Position numbers and translations under genes: made by a program. From Breviolum minutum Mf 1.05b.01 (lineage: Eukaryota; Sar; Dinophyceae; Suessiales; Symbiodiniaceae): DNA of 64,000 bases. How positions within the stretch are numbered: position 1 is the stretch's first letter; the number at the start of each line of letters is the position of its first letter. Location of the stretch: contig DF239794.1 in the NCBI GenBank assembly GCA_000507305.1, positions 228,469-292,468 on the forward strand, read 5' to 3'. Below, piece by piece: positions 9,839 through 20,590 of the stretch. Below the pieces are notes generated by a model. It worked only from the letters and a program-made list of their open reading frames with translations, was not told the origin of the DNA and did no database searches.

Positions 9839-9930
9839 CTGTGCCCATGTTGCGTGCCCAAGCCAGGATTCAATGCTGTCAGTGGCGACTGCAAGAGCTT
9901 CAAGAAGCACGGAATCATTTCGCAGATCGT
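9839..9930 (-). CDS. Candidate exon upstream of the copia insertion
   Basis: Frame DDLRNDSVLLEALAVATDSI followed by ESWLGHATWAQ, between a GATGAG acceptor (9931-9932) and a CAG/GTTAGA donor. The pattern suggests a helical-repeat protein. An overlapping minus frame (9826-10065) is also open but starts upstream of a plausible acceptor and fits less well. It may belong to the same gene as 174-295. Confidence 0.4.
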
Positions 9931-10616
9931 CTCATCCATCACCTCACTTTCAGGTCTGATCAGGTCAGGTATACCATGGTATACCATGTCTACATCTCGA
10001 AAGATTCTCGATGTCCCTCCCACGTCTACATCGCTTGCCTCTTTATTGCATTGATTCTGCGCCAAGGACGCAATCCTGGCGTGTTGGCATACTTCTGGGC
10101 AAGAATCACCATGCCAGGCTTACTGGGCTTACTCTTTGACTGCATGCCTGGAAATATGTCTAGTTGACATGAATTGGTATCAAAAAGAGAGAACATGGAA
10201 CAACATGAAACAACATACGACTATACCTTGCCATATCTTGCTACGCAAAGGATATCAATAGTAGCTGATTCAATGTACCGTATCTGACAGTTCCTCCGAC
10301 TTTCCCTGCGCTCTCTGGCCATTAAATCCGAGGCTCACATCCATAACAAAGTTGGCTTCGTCCACATAGCCTCGACTCTGACACTCGTTTGCATGCGTTG
10401 TTCGTTCTTGGGGGCTTGCCTTGCTTGATATCACAAGACTTTACAATTTTGCTGTCCACAGGTCCAAGCCTAGTGTCTTTGAGTCTCCCTTTGCACTGCA
10501 TGACTATGCATGACGTTTATTCGTACTTGTATTGACTTATCTTGTTTTAACCGGAGTCTAACCATGCAGTATCATATATAGATCACATTAAAGTACCTCA
10601 GCACATTCAAGAAAAC

Positions 10617-10738
10617 AATGTGCCAAGCAACAGCGAATGCGAGCTCGGGTGTCAGACTGCTCCTGAATCTTCGCCTCTTCGATCTGGCTTTGGGTCATAC
10701 CCTCAGTGAGCGATGAAGGAATCATCTGCTGCCTCTGC
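10617..10738 (-). CDS. Candidate internal exon, charged Gln/Glu-rich
   Basis: After a CAGTAG acceptor the frame reads QRQQMIPSSLTEGMTQSQIE then EAKIQEQSDTRARIRCCLAH, ending at a CATT/GTTTTC donor. The charge pattern is that of a coiled or disordered linker. Family unknown. Confidence 0.4.
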
Positions 10739-10929
10739 CTACTGTATATGTTCATAGGCAAAATTCCAGGACTCCCATGGGGGACTATAGCAATCCCTTA
10801 TAACAGAGCTGACAAAGAGTCTTGCATCCCATTTTTTTGGCGGCTCCAGTGAAGTTAAGTGGGGCCACGAGCGATGACATGATCCCTACATCTCGAGACT
10901 GATTTGCAGTCAAGCTGCTGATTTCTCAC

Positions 10930-11133
10930 CTCCTGCAGAACCTTTGCCCTTCCCCTTTGCTTTGTCCTTTGCATCCTGAATCAAATCGGGTTCAAATCGC
11001 ACTTCTTCTTGACCGGGATTTTGCAAACAGCACCGCACCAACAACACCTCAACAACAACAAAGGGAACAGCTTTGTGACCGCCTTTGCTTTGCCATCCTT
11101 AGCTTTTTCTTTCTCCTGGCCCATTTACCACAA
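10930..11133 (-). CDS. Candidate exon pair, Lys/Gly-rich; frame ambiguous
   Basis: A TTTTTTCCAG acceptor precedes 11133 and an ATG in frame opens MGQEKEKAKDGKAKA. A second frame lower down reads VRFEPDLIQDAKDKAKGKGK up to a GGAG/GTGAGA donor at 10924-10929. The two cannot be joined without an unrealistically short intron, so only one may be real. Confidence 0.3.
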
Positions 11134-11409
11134 CTGGAAAAAAGCATGAAAAAGCTGCAAGAAAGCTCTGAACTTTGAACAGTATCCAAAAGTTCCTTGG
11201 AGCATGCTGTACCTCATGTAACCCAGCTTGATATGAGCTCATAAGTGTACCGACTCTCAGCCTCTTCGGAATTTCTCTCCTTCCCCGCCTAAAACCATCT
11301 GCAAAACTTACATCTGCTCTGCATTTTTGACACCTGATACCCTGATACCCTTAAAAGCGGGGGAAGGTCAACAAATTGTCCTCCAACCCATGAAACCCCT
11401 TCAACCCAC

Positions 11410-11501
11410 CTTGTCACGTGCCAATGGTGCAAACCTGATCCGTGATGCTGGAGCCGCGACGGTTTCTTCCTCATCCATGTCCTCTTCAACAGGTTCTTGG
11501 A
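11410..11501 (-). CDS. Candidate acidic exon
   Basis: 92 nt between an AAG acceptor and an AAG/GTGGGT donor. It reads QEPVEEDMDEEETVAAPASR then IRFAPLARDK. The length fits two leading bases plus 30 codons exactly. Unknown family. Confidence 0.42.
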
Positions 11502-11716
11502 CTTAGTTGGAGTGAGTTGGCTCAGGACTCAGATGCTTAGTTGGCCGCAATGGTTTCTTGCACATGTGAGCACTTCCAAACTTGCAACCAACAACTCCTC
11601 CCTTTGTCGTGTTTGCGGTAATCTCACTGCAAATTGCGACCATGTCAGGTTGGACGAATATGACTTTGACACCGCAACCTTTTCATTAAAAAATATAAAT
11701 AAAGCCTGTTTGGAGT

Positions 11717-11863
11717 TTACATTTTATATGATTTCATTGCTTCAAAGAAAGGCTCCTGGAGGTACTTGTTCTTGGACACGTTTTTGTTGGCGCGTTCTTC
11801 AGCCACGTAAACACCCTCCTCAATCCAAAGCACCCCTTCTGGTGCAAAGAAGACCTTGACATC
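11717..11863 (-). CDS. Candidate terminal exon
   Basis: After the acceptor TTGCCAG the frame reads DVKVFFAPEGVLWIEEGVYV then AEERANKNVSKNKYLQEPFF and ends with TAA at 11717. The frame stays open upstream to 12043, but composition there is less protein-like. Unknown family. Confidence 0.42.
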   Translation of the reverse strand, partial: DVKVFFAPEGVLWIEEGVYVAEERANKNVSKNKYLQEPFFEAMKSYKM

Positions 11864-12831
11864 CTGGCAAGTCACGCCAAACAGCTTAAGCCACATCATG
11901 TGGACCGGTACAGTCAAGGATGGTCTCAAGGTTTGGATACAAACTGCAAGGGATGATGTTACATGGTACAGTCCTCCAGGGGTTCCGACACAACCTGAGA
12001 CAGTCAGCAACTGCAAATCACTTAATGATAAAGGAAGATACATTGCAGGGTCAACTTTCTGCTAGCAAAGCCTGTGCCCCTCTTATGCTTATTGCCATCA
12101 TAGGCAGCATGGAATGATCGAGAATCAGCCTTTCCCCTAACCATCCTCTATTTGTGAAAAGTGTTAAAAGGACCCATGTCAAATCATGTCAAAGCTGTCT
12201 GGATCCAACCTGATCGGAAGGCAGTACTTTCAAGCAGTCCTGCGAAGAGAGTATGAAAAATCATGAAATAAAGCCAGTCGTGCAATGCAAACCGAAACTG
12301 TGAACAGCCAGAAACTCGAAGCACCAGAACTCAAGGCAAGCTATCAAAGCATATCAAATCCATGCAAATCCAATCTTTAAACCAAACTCGGCAAATAGTA
12401 GAAACACAGTGATAATCCCAACTTCCATGACGTCCCTGCCAGGGCTCTCAGATCCTCTCTTCAAGAATTTAGATATTAGATTTAGGGTTGGACTCTGTCT
12501 TGCTACAAACATCTTCCAATATCTCCAGTCAATGTCGAAGCTAATGGTTGCTAATCTCTTGTTTGCTTCGTGTCCTCGATTGTAGTTGAGGATACTTTGA
12601 ATTATACGCAATCATTTTTTGCGACAAGCAACGTCTGTCAAACAAGCACATCATACTGCGTTATTGGGTCTTTTTAGGAAAATTAATCTGAATCTCTGGA
12701 GGGGTCTGACTTGCACCAGGGCCGCCACACACGAATACAAATTCCTGTAAATGTTGATTCTAAGGGGTAATATCGAATCTCAAAATAATCATCTTTATAA
12801 CCATCTTCATAAACCATCTTTGACCCATTTG

Positions 12832-12854
12832 TCTCTCTCTCTCTCTCTCTCTCT
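12832..12854. repeat. CT microsatellite
   Basis: About eleven uninterrupted TC units directly after the stop codon of the candidate exon, so in its 3' UTR. Confidence 0.85.
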
Positions 12855-13042
12855 ACGGCACAAAAACAGATCTGTGTCCACCCTTTGGGCGTTTTTGCTG
12901 GCAAAGGCTGTGTTGGACAAATGCAATCCCGCCAATCGATTCAGTCTCCTGCAGCAATCCCGCCACTTCTTCTTTGGACTCTGCGTCATCAAAGGCTTGT
13001 GCTACCGAGATGACCGCCTCACGGCAACCGCTTCCATCCGTG
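12853..13042 (-). CDS. Candidate terminal exon next to a CT microsatellite
   Basis: After a TTCCTAG acceptor the frame reads DGSGCREAVISVAQAF, DDAESKEEVAGLLQETESIG and GIAFVQHSLCQQKR, ending at TAG 12853-12855, which touches the microsatellite at 12832-12854. The 190-nt length equals one base plus 63 codons. Unknown family. Confidence 0.42.
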
Positions 13043-14239
13043 CTAGGAAGCTGTCCTTAGAAGCTGGGAATGCGCACCTCTGCTGCCACGTGTTGTCAGT
13101 CAGCTGTTGATGATATATATATATATAATACATAATATATGTATAATCAAATATAAATATAAACAAATATAATGTCAAAGGAGGATTAATAACCCCCCGC
13201 CTCAGAGCCCTTTTTGACAAAAGGGTAGGATCTCTGTATTCATGAACATTTCCCCCTAGTTAAAAGGATGCAACAACCCCCCCCCAATTATATAGAGCCC
13301 CGCATTTTGAAATTGGATGAAATTGGCCAGTCATGGTGACCCCGCCAATCAATCCACCTCATTTGAAGCATTCAGGTGAGATATACCCGTGTACTACTAT
13401 GAGGTCTCCATCTTGCAGGTCACCTTCAGAGTAATGTGACAGATCCAGAATCTCTTCATACTTGTCCTCAAGTGTAGCTGCCTCTTTGTTTAGGGGTATT
13501 GGCAATTGGTACTACTTCAAATCTTGTTGAACACATTCTGGACCTTCTGGGTCGGGGGGGGTACTGTAATATATTCATATGTAATGCTCGTTTCTCCAAC
13601 TGTCACTTCGCTGTTGTTTGAAACACTTCCGAGGCACTTCCGGCAAAAATCAGTTGACGCAGTGATGCCCAGAGCTGCATGCCGGCCTGACTTTCAAGTG
13701 GGGAGAGATCGTTGGCACCAAGGCTTGCCCTGGCTAAACTTACAGGCAACTGAACATTGATCAAATGTGGGATCATGTTTGAAGGCTTACAGGGAGTGCG
13801 AAGCCATGGTCACAAACGCTTCATAATCATCCAGAATCTAACTTTGTTGTCAAGGAAGAACTTTATTTGTGGATCTTTATGGTGTAAATTAAGGCAACAA
13901 AAATCATCCCAGATATCTGCTGCCATGCAGGTGAGTCACGTTGCCAAAGCAACGTCCCAAATGCTTGCTTTGAAGCCACCGCCAATGACGCAAGGTGGGC
14001 CAACGGCGGGAAGCCATTAATGGGTGGTGGGCAGCCAGGGAAAGCCTCAGTAAGGAAGAAGCCAGTACTTGACATGCTTTGTTGAATATTAGGGTGGAGG
14101 CATTGACAAGCTGTAATCATAAGCAGTGATTCGTGATTTGATGCAAACTACAGATTCCGTAGTCAACATATATAATATGTTTATATTGTACAAGTCTTAA
14201 GAATGCGTGAGGTATTCTGCGGAGGAGCAAGCAAATCAC
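13043..14239. other. Gene-poor interval
   Basis: AT repeats at 13112-13170, C-runs near 13278 and G-runs near 13552. A minus frame at 13863-14120 is open but has no convincing splice borders. I see no gene here. Confidence 0.4.
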
Positions 14240-14356
14240 CTCCGGCTGCAATTTGCCGGTGACTTCAGCGGCAGCTTTACAAAGTCCAACAAGGGTCTCG
14301 CGCAAGGCAGCGTTACTCACCTGAAATGCTCGAATTCGGTTCTCGGAACTCTGCGA
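14240..14356 (-). CDS. Candidate 39-codon internal exon
   Basis: A GTAG acceptor at 14357-14358 and a GGAG/GTGATT donor delimit exactly 39 codons reading SQSSENRIRAFQVSNAALRE then TLVGLCKAAAEVTGKLQPE. The pattern resembles an ARM/HEAT helix pair. An internal CAG/GTGAGT could act as an alternative donor. Confidence 0.45.
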
Positions 14357-14399
14357 CTACTTCCAGGTGAGAGTGAAAGTTTTCTAGGATTCAGCCCTC

Positions 14400-16650
14400 T
14401 GCTTACGTCGTGCATTACCTCGAGTCAAGAAGGAGTAAAAATAAACAACCAAGAACGCGTGCCAGAAACAGAAAGCCGTATGCTATAGGTTTAATGAAAA
14501 AAACTGTGTACCATAGTTATGCAAAGATTTTATTCAACTATATATACTATACAAACTCTACCCTAGCATACTACAATATACTATGACAACCAAAACAAAA
14601 AATACAATCACATACAGTACGGTAAAATGTGTTATGATTTAAAGCGTGTATTGCACAAGGTGATGCAATGGTGATACAACATATTGAAACACTGAGTTTC
14701 ATCAACTGTACGGTAAAATATGAGAGGATATCATACACAGTTGTGAACAAAAGCAAAATACAACAAATGTACTACTACTAGTATGCTGTACCATACAACA
14801 CTGCACCATGCAAAACTATAACATCTGAATCAGACATCATTGGGACTGCACTATGATATGTTAATCCAAAAATTTCGCACTATAGCACAAGAAAGTAAAA
14901 AGTATAACATCTCAAGAAAAAACACATGTAGAAAAAATGAACATGTTTAACTATATCTAAATATGCTGCACTGACATAATGAATTGACAACACAAGAACG
15001 AATGATATAGCATAAACAAAAAAAACATACAGAATACGATGTAGGCACATAAACTATCATCAACTTAGGAAGAAATATACTACACTGTAATATGATCAAA
15101 TCTAAAATGTGATATTGCAAAAAAAACATCTGTAACAAATCAAAATATGATCTAAAACATTTTGTCTGAAAAAACAGACAAAATGTAAAATGGTATATTT
15201 GATATGCAATAATATCAGTGTTGTAAAACAATATCGCATAGTCTAGTAAAATATGATATGAAAAAAGCAATATAATATAATATAATATAATATAATATAA
15301 TATAATATAATATATTTTAATATAATGTAGATTTAAAACTATATTTAAATATAACGTTTGATCCAGGTTTGGCAGGCACCCCCCCACCCCCCCAATGTAA
15401 TGTACCCATCTTGACCCCCTTCCCCCCTGTCCTTGCATTGCCTCATAATGAAAGATGTGGAGCAATCAGGGGCTCACAGCGTCGTGGAACAGAAATGCGC
15501 CAAACAAGATGATGATCAGCATGGTGCAACATGGATGGGTAAAACCCAAATGATCATCATACTTCTTATCAGGTTAGATGGAGTAGGCTCTTTGCTACGG
15601 CATGAAAAGGCATTCCAAACTCCAAACGTGCCCGCTTGAAATTCTATATTCTATTTCTGCCAACTCACCTTCAAAGCAACAAGGCGGCCGCCGTACAGTC
15701 ATTGGACCAATGGGTAGTGCGGACAGGGTCATCACATTGGGGTGGGGTGGGGTGTTTTTATCTGTGGCCAGTACAGTGTAGTGAAGAGCCTTTTAATATC
15801 TATAGTTAGCCCTGCCAAACGGCAGAACACTAGTGCCACTCTTCATGGGGGGGTAGGAAACCGCAGACCGGGATCGTATGTGTATATATATATATATAAA
15901 TTAAATATAAATCATATAATACACAGTAGTAATGATATAATAGAACTTAAATTCATGTTACATGAATCTAATGTACGACTAGACTATAGCTACGTACGCC
16001 AATCCTGAGTAGCACTATAAACCTCATGTGTTTGTATGTTTGTCATTTCATTCAATATTCAGGTTAGAAGTTGCAGCACTGAGAAATGGCATTTAATCAA
16101 CAGTGAAGGGTCGGAAGAAAAATCAGGAAGGCAATCCAAGACGTGTCACGTCTGCTTGCCATTGAATGACCACGGTCAGATGGTACAGGAATGCTCCAAG
16201 GCATGAAAACCAGCAAGTTATGGAGGTATGATGCAGACTGTCCAAAGTTAAGACGTTTCCATTTCATAAGCTTTCTGTATCGTGTCAGTCTACTGTCCCA
16301 GTGTCAAAACCGAACATTACACAAATCAAGGCCTGCCGCCGATGTCGTGGCAGTGCAAACTGCTCGGCCAACCATGCAAGCTGAGCCTAGTAACAAACTC
16401 CCCAAAGCGCACAGAAAACACTTGGGTTTGACTCATGGTGTTCGGGTAAAGATTGTTCAACCTTATGTTTTCTTTATTTTTCCATGGCGCATGTTTACTG
16501 GCCGAATGATTTGGCCGGTAAACATAGCAGACTTGACTGCACCTAACCCTGCAGCGGGTCTGCCTGCGAGAGCAGCAACAACAAAGCATTTGCATCCTCT
16601 TCCTGCCAAGTCATCCGTCCGAGCATAGCAAAACTCATGAATTGCTCGAA
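14400..16650. other. AT-rich intergenic or intronic stretch
   Basis: Holds a TATAA pentamer array at 15271-15314, C-runs near 15380 and 15423, and an AT run near 15885. I found no exon with both frame and splice support. Confidence 0.5.
15271..15314. repeat. TATAA microsatellite
   Basis: About nine consecutive TATAA units in an AT-rich tract. Confidence 0.85.
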
Positions 16651-17002
16651 CACCAAGAAGCGGACAAGCAGGATGGAACATGAATCGCTTGCAAGCAGCT
16701 ATTTTTTTTCGATCCACTGCTCGGCAGAGTAAACGATTGAAATGGCTGCTGGACGTGCTGGATTTCCAGAAATTCAGAGCTGAATCCCACTACTGGGGCT
16801 GATTGAGGTCATGAAGGGAACCTCCTCAATCCTACAAAAATCTTCAAGTTGATTCAACCTGAGCATAGATGGAACCAGGTGACTTGGTTTGGTACAAGTC
16901 ATTCCCTTAATTTCTCGGTGGCATTTTTCATGATGCACTGCAGAAGTGTGAAGCCATTACTATCTACTAGAATACTACTATACATCTCCTGGACAAACGG
17001 CT

Positions 17003-19754
17003 TTAGAAGGTCTTCGTAATGATTTCTCCTTGGGTCCAACTGGAGTGCAGTGAATCCTCGAAGACCTCGGGTTCGGCGATCTCTTGCCCACTTGACACCT
17101 CAGGAAGAATGTCAGGGTTTCCAATTGGAGATGCAGCGGGTTCAGACCGTGGAGAATGAAATTGGAGAGCTCCACAATGACATCGGAAGAGGCAAAGCGT
17201 AAAGACAATCGCAGTAAAATAGGGTATGACTAGCAAAAGGCTTTGATCATCAGTTGTCACCTTGGTGAGGAGACTGTGAGGAGTGCAAGACAGTGCAAGC
17301 CTGGGGAAGGTGATTTGATTGCGTGGTTAAGCTACCTCTACTGCTGCCACCACGTTCGTATTCTGGATGCATCTGAGTCAATATGGGGCATATCATAACA
17401 GGTTGCCTTTAAGGCAGCTTGAACAGGGTTGATATCAGCACGAAGGGAAGGTTTCCGATCGGAACTGGTATGACGTGTAGGTGTCAGATGTTAAGCATCA
17501 TTCAAGTATTGCAATATGACATGCTTTTATGTGGTGATACTATTTGCTACCATTATATTTTATAAGCATTTATATATATATATATGCATTTATACGCTCA
17601 TCTACTCAGGCATACAGGCATACAACAAGCCGTCAATCCGAAAGTCCTCTAGACCCGCTGGAACTTGCATATCAGAGCAAAGTGAAAATGCTTTAACAAA
17701 GCCATCACAATTACAATCCCAACTGAGGCTGTTGCATACCACCATCTGAACGGAAGCCACACGCAAAGCACAACGACAAGCAATGCTGCTGCTTGTGATA
17801 CAACCAGGACAAGCATCGGAACTCGATGCAAGAAGCCCAGGGATACCTTCCACAAAATGATGCAGAATCGCATTGTTATTATCATCACGAGCCCATTGTA
17901 GCTCCAAAGCATGAACCCGCGCAGAAACCACACAAGAAATGAAAGTCCTGTCAATTCGGAGTTGGCCCACCATGGAATGAAGTCTGAAATCCATGGGAAC
18001 GTGCAGCCCCCAGCTGCATACAGTGCATCTTTGAAGCGGAGAGTGCCGCCACCTGCTGACGACATGACTAGGGACAGCTCATCTCGGACTACTGTGTTGA
18101 AGCTATTCAAATAAGACAAGTCATCCTCCTTATCATCTGATGCTGAAAACCACTTGGCCAACATTCTGTGCACCAACATTCGGTCACATGGCAAAGTCTC
18201 TCCTGTTCTCGGGTCACGGTGACTATTCGTACAGCAAAAGCATTTGCAATCTTGCACACGGAAACTCTTCAGCTGAACTGGCAATTCGGCAAGCTCTTTG
18301 AAAGTAACCTGGCCCAGGAACATCAACGAGGGCAGGGTCAGCATGACCGCGACTCCAAACAAAGAAAAGACCAAGAGATAAAATTCAAAGAGCCGCTGTC
18401 GGACTTGCGGCAGGTTCTCATCATTGCCACTTGTCTGGAACTGTGGGTTCATCACATCCAGCATGACGGCATGACAGAACGCTATTCCCACCCAGCATAA
18501 AATCAGCAAAAGCAGGACCCTTCCCATCTTTACAGGAACCAGTTGAATAGAATTACCTGCGCAATTCTTCCTCAAGAAGGTAGCCAGCTCAAACAAATAC
18601 CACAAGCGGGATATCCATTGCTCTGACCAAAGAATGATTAGCCGCTCAGAATGATGCAGAAAGCTCGGAAGTCCCAAGATTCCTGTCAGGATTCTTCTCT
18701 GCCTCTTTTTTTAGTTTTGACCTAATACTTTTATTCAATAGACTTAAGCATCATCCGTCTCATAAACTAAATGCTTGCAATGCAAACTGTCACTTGGACG
18801 GGCTGCTCCGCCACTACAAAACAAGACCGATCACCCCTGTTTATAATATCTTTAATGTAATGAGATGGCCTGAGTTCATATCATGAAAGTATATGTATAT
18901 GTATACATATACCTATGCTGCCTATGCTGTCTTTTCTAGAATTCATGTTTTCCTACGTGGGTTCTCGGTGAACATACATTTCATGAAAAAGAACTTATAC
19001 AATTTTGACAAAACGACCCTGTACTTCCACAAAATGGGGTGGGCAGGATATGATCCATGGAGATTAAATGTGCTATGATAAACCTTTTGATCCATTTTGT
19101 AAATGCCGGACCTCCCCATTTCACAGCGGGCAGGTTCAAGAGGGTTGACCCATCGACTATATAATCAATCCGTTGTAGTCCGTACCAATCCTCTATTCCT
19201 CATGAGATTATATGAGATTACCCTCTCCTCACTTCTACCTGCAGCAATGCGCCTTGTCGCTTCAGAATCTCGTCATCCTGGGGGATGCACAGGCGGTCTA
19301 AAAAAACCTTGGGTGGCTTGCAACAACAACTCCGCATCCGTTGCCAGAAGCACAAGGTGAACGCAAATGCCAAATAGCCAAAGCAAACTGGCCACCAATG
19401 GTTCCCCGGAAAATAGATTCGAAGCACGCCAACTAGGCAGCTCACAATTGCGCTCGCAAACATAGCTGCCCGGAAGTTGTAGGTCCAAATCAATGCCAAG
19501 AACTTGTCAAAACGAGAAGTCTTCCAATCATGGCTAAGAAAGTCGTCAATGAAATCCACCACCTGACTAAGATCAAAATCTGCAGCATTACACTGAGCAG
19601 CTCCTCCAGAAGTCTGAAAGTGCTTCCCCCAATTAGCTAAACAAACATCCAATCGCACAGCACGAATCCGTTGGGGATCGTGCGTTGATTCAGCTGGATC
19701 CAGGCTGTAGTCACTCTGGGACGATCTCTTCGGCAACGACATGAGAAGATTCAA
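17003..19754 (-). CDS. TIR-like multi-pass membrane protein, copy 1
   Basis: Exon 1 (19239-19754) has FLSHDWKTSRFDKFL, two membrane segments (FASAIVSCLVGVL; PVCFGYLAFAFTLCFW) and VFLDRLCIPQDD, and ends CAG/GTAGAA. Exon 2 (17655-18698) starts after a GGCAG acceptor in matching phase 0 with RRILTGILGLPSFLHHSERL, then SRLWYLFELATF, a Cys-rich loop (DCKCFCC...H...C...H) and about six further membrane segments. A last exon (17003-17260) begins VTTDDQSLLLVIPYF and carries another hydrophobic stretch. FLSHDW, FLD..C..QDD and RLW..FELA in this order recall protist TIR-like domains (betaA, BB loop, betaC/D), here interrupted by a membrane hairpin. TIR assignment is inference. A small exon near 17330-17470 is implied by copy 2 but has an indel and an early stop here. 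The true start is uncertain. Confidence 0.55.
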
Positions 19755-20124
19755 CAGGCGGATTCAGAGCTGCGATGGAAGGGATGCCTCCTTCTACCCT
19801 GCATTCATGTGTAATACGACTGAAAGCATATGTTGATATTTCATGATACTGGTGAGAGTTTTGTATATAATAAGCTAAATTACGAATAAACTCTAATGCG
19901 TATGTATATATGATTAATATAAATATATGCATATACTAATCATAAATCATAGTGTAGTAACATACATGTGTAGTGTATCATAGCCGATGTTCTTCAATCT
20001 TAGACAAGCTTATAGCTTCTTATATTGTAGCTATGGGCTGTGGAGCGTATTGATGAGCTTCACGGTAAACAGTGGTGCTTCACCGTGATCACCTCTTGTT
20101 GATTCATGTTGCCAGTGCACGCTG

Positions 20125-20134
20125 CTTGAGCCAA
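20125..20134 (-). other. Relict spliced-leader-like decamer, copy 1
   Basis: Minus-strand TTGGCTCAAG equals the last ten bases of the dinoflagellate spliced leader. It lies about 370 bp upstream of exon 1 of copy 1. Relict leaders mark genes that passed through a trans-spliced mRNA. Ten bases alone could be chance. Confidence 0.4.
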
Positions 20135-20590
20135 TTGAATTTCAATTTTGGCCACAACAAACGACTGAGCAGGATTTCCAACGACTGAGCAAGATTTCCA
20201 CAGGGACCAAGAAGCAAACAAGCAGGACGGCATGTGAATCGCTTGCAAGCAGCTATTTTTTCGATCAACTGCCGGGCAGAGTAAACAAAAGAAATGGCTG
20301 CTAAATATGCTGGATTTCCAGAAATTCAGAGCCGAATCCCACTACTGGGGCTGATTGAAGTCATGAAAGGGAAGAACATGATAATGATAAACCTTCCCAA
20401 TCCTTCAATATCTTCAAGTTGATTCAACCTGAGTAAAGGTGAAACCATGTGACTTGGTTTGGTACAAGTCGTTCCCTTAAATCTAGTCTTTATACTTCTC
20501 GGTGGCATTTTTCATGATGCACTGCAAAAGTGTCAAACTATATACTACTATATACTACAATACTACTATACATCTCCTGGACAAACGGCT

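Larger units (their letters stand above)
16653..20206 (-). repeat. Tandem duplication unit 1
   Basis: The sequence from CCAAGAAG at 16653 onward matches the sequence from 20207 onward through the whole TIR-like gene and its upstream flank, in the same orientation with a period of about 3554 bp. Exons are nearly identical; the copies differ by small indels and by microsatellites in the flanks. Confidence 0.85.

Noticed and set aside
16978-17208. Minus frame MSLRFASSDVIVELSNFILH, conserved in both TIR units
   Set aside because: Conserved only because the unit is duplicated; the overlapping frame VTTDDQSLLL is shared with the diverged third copy and is the likely exon.
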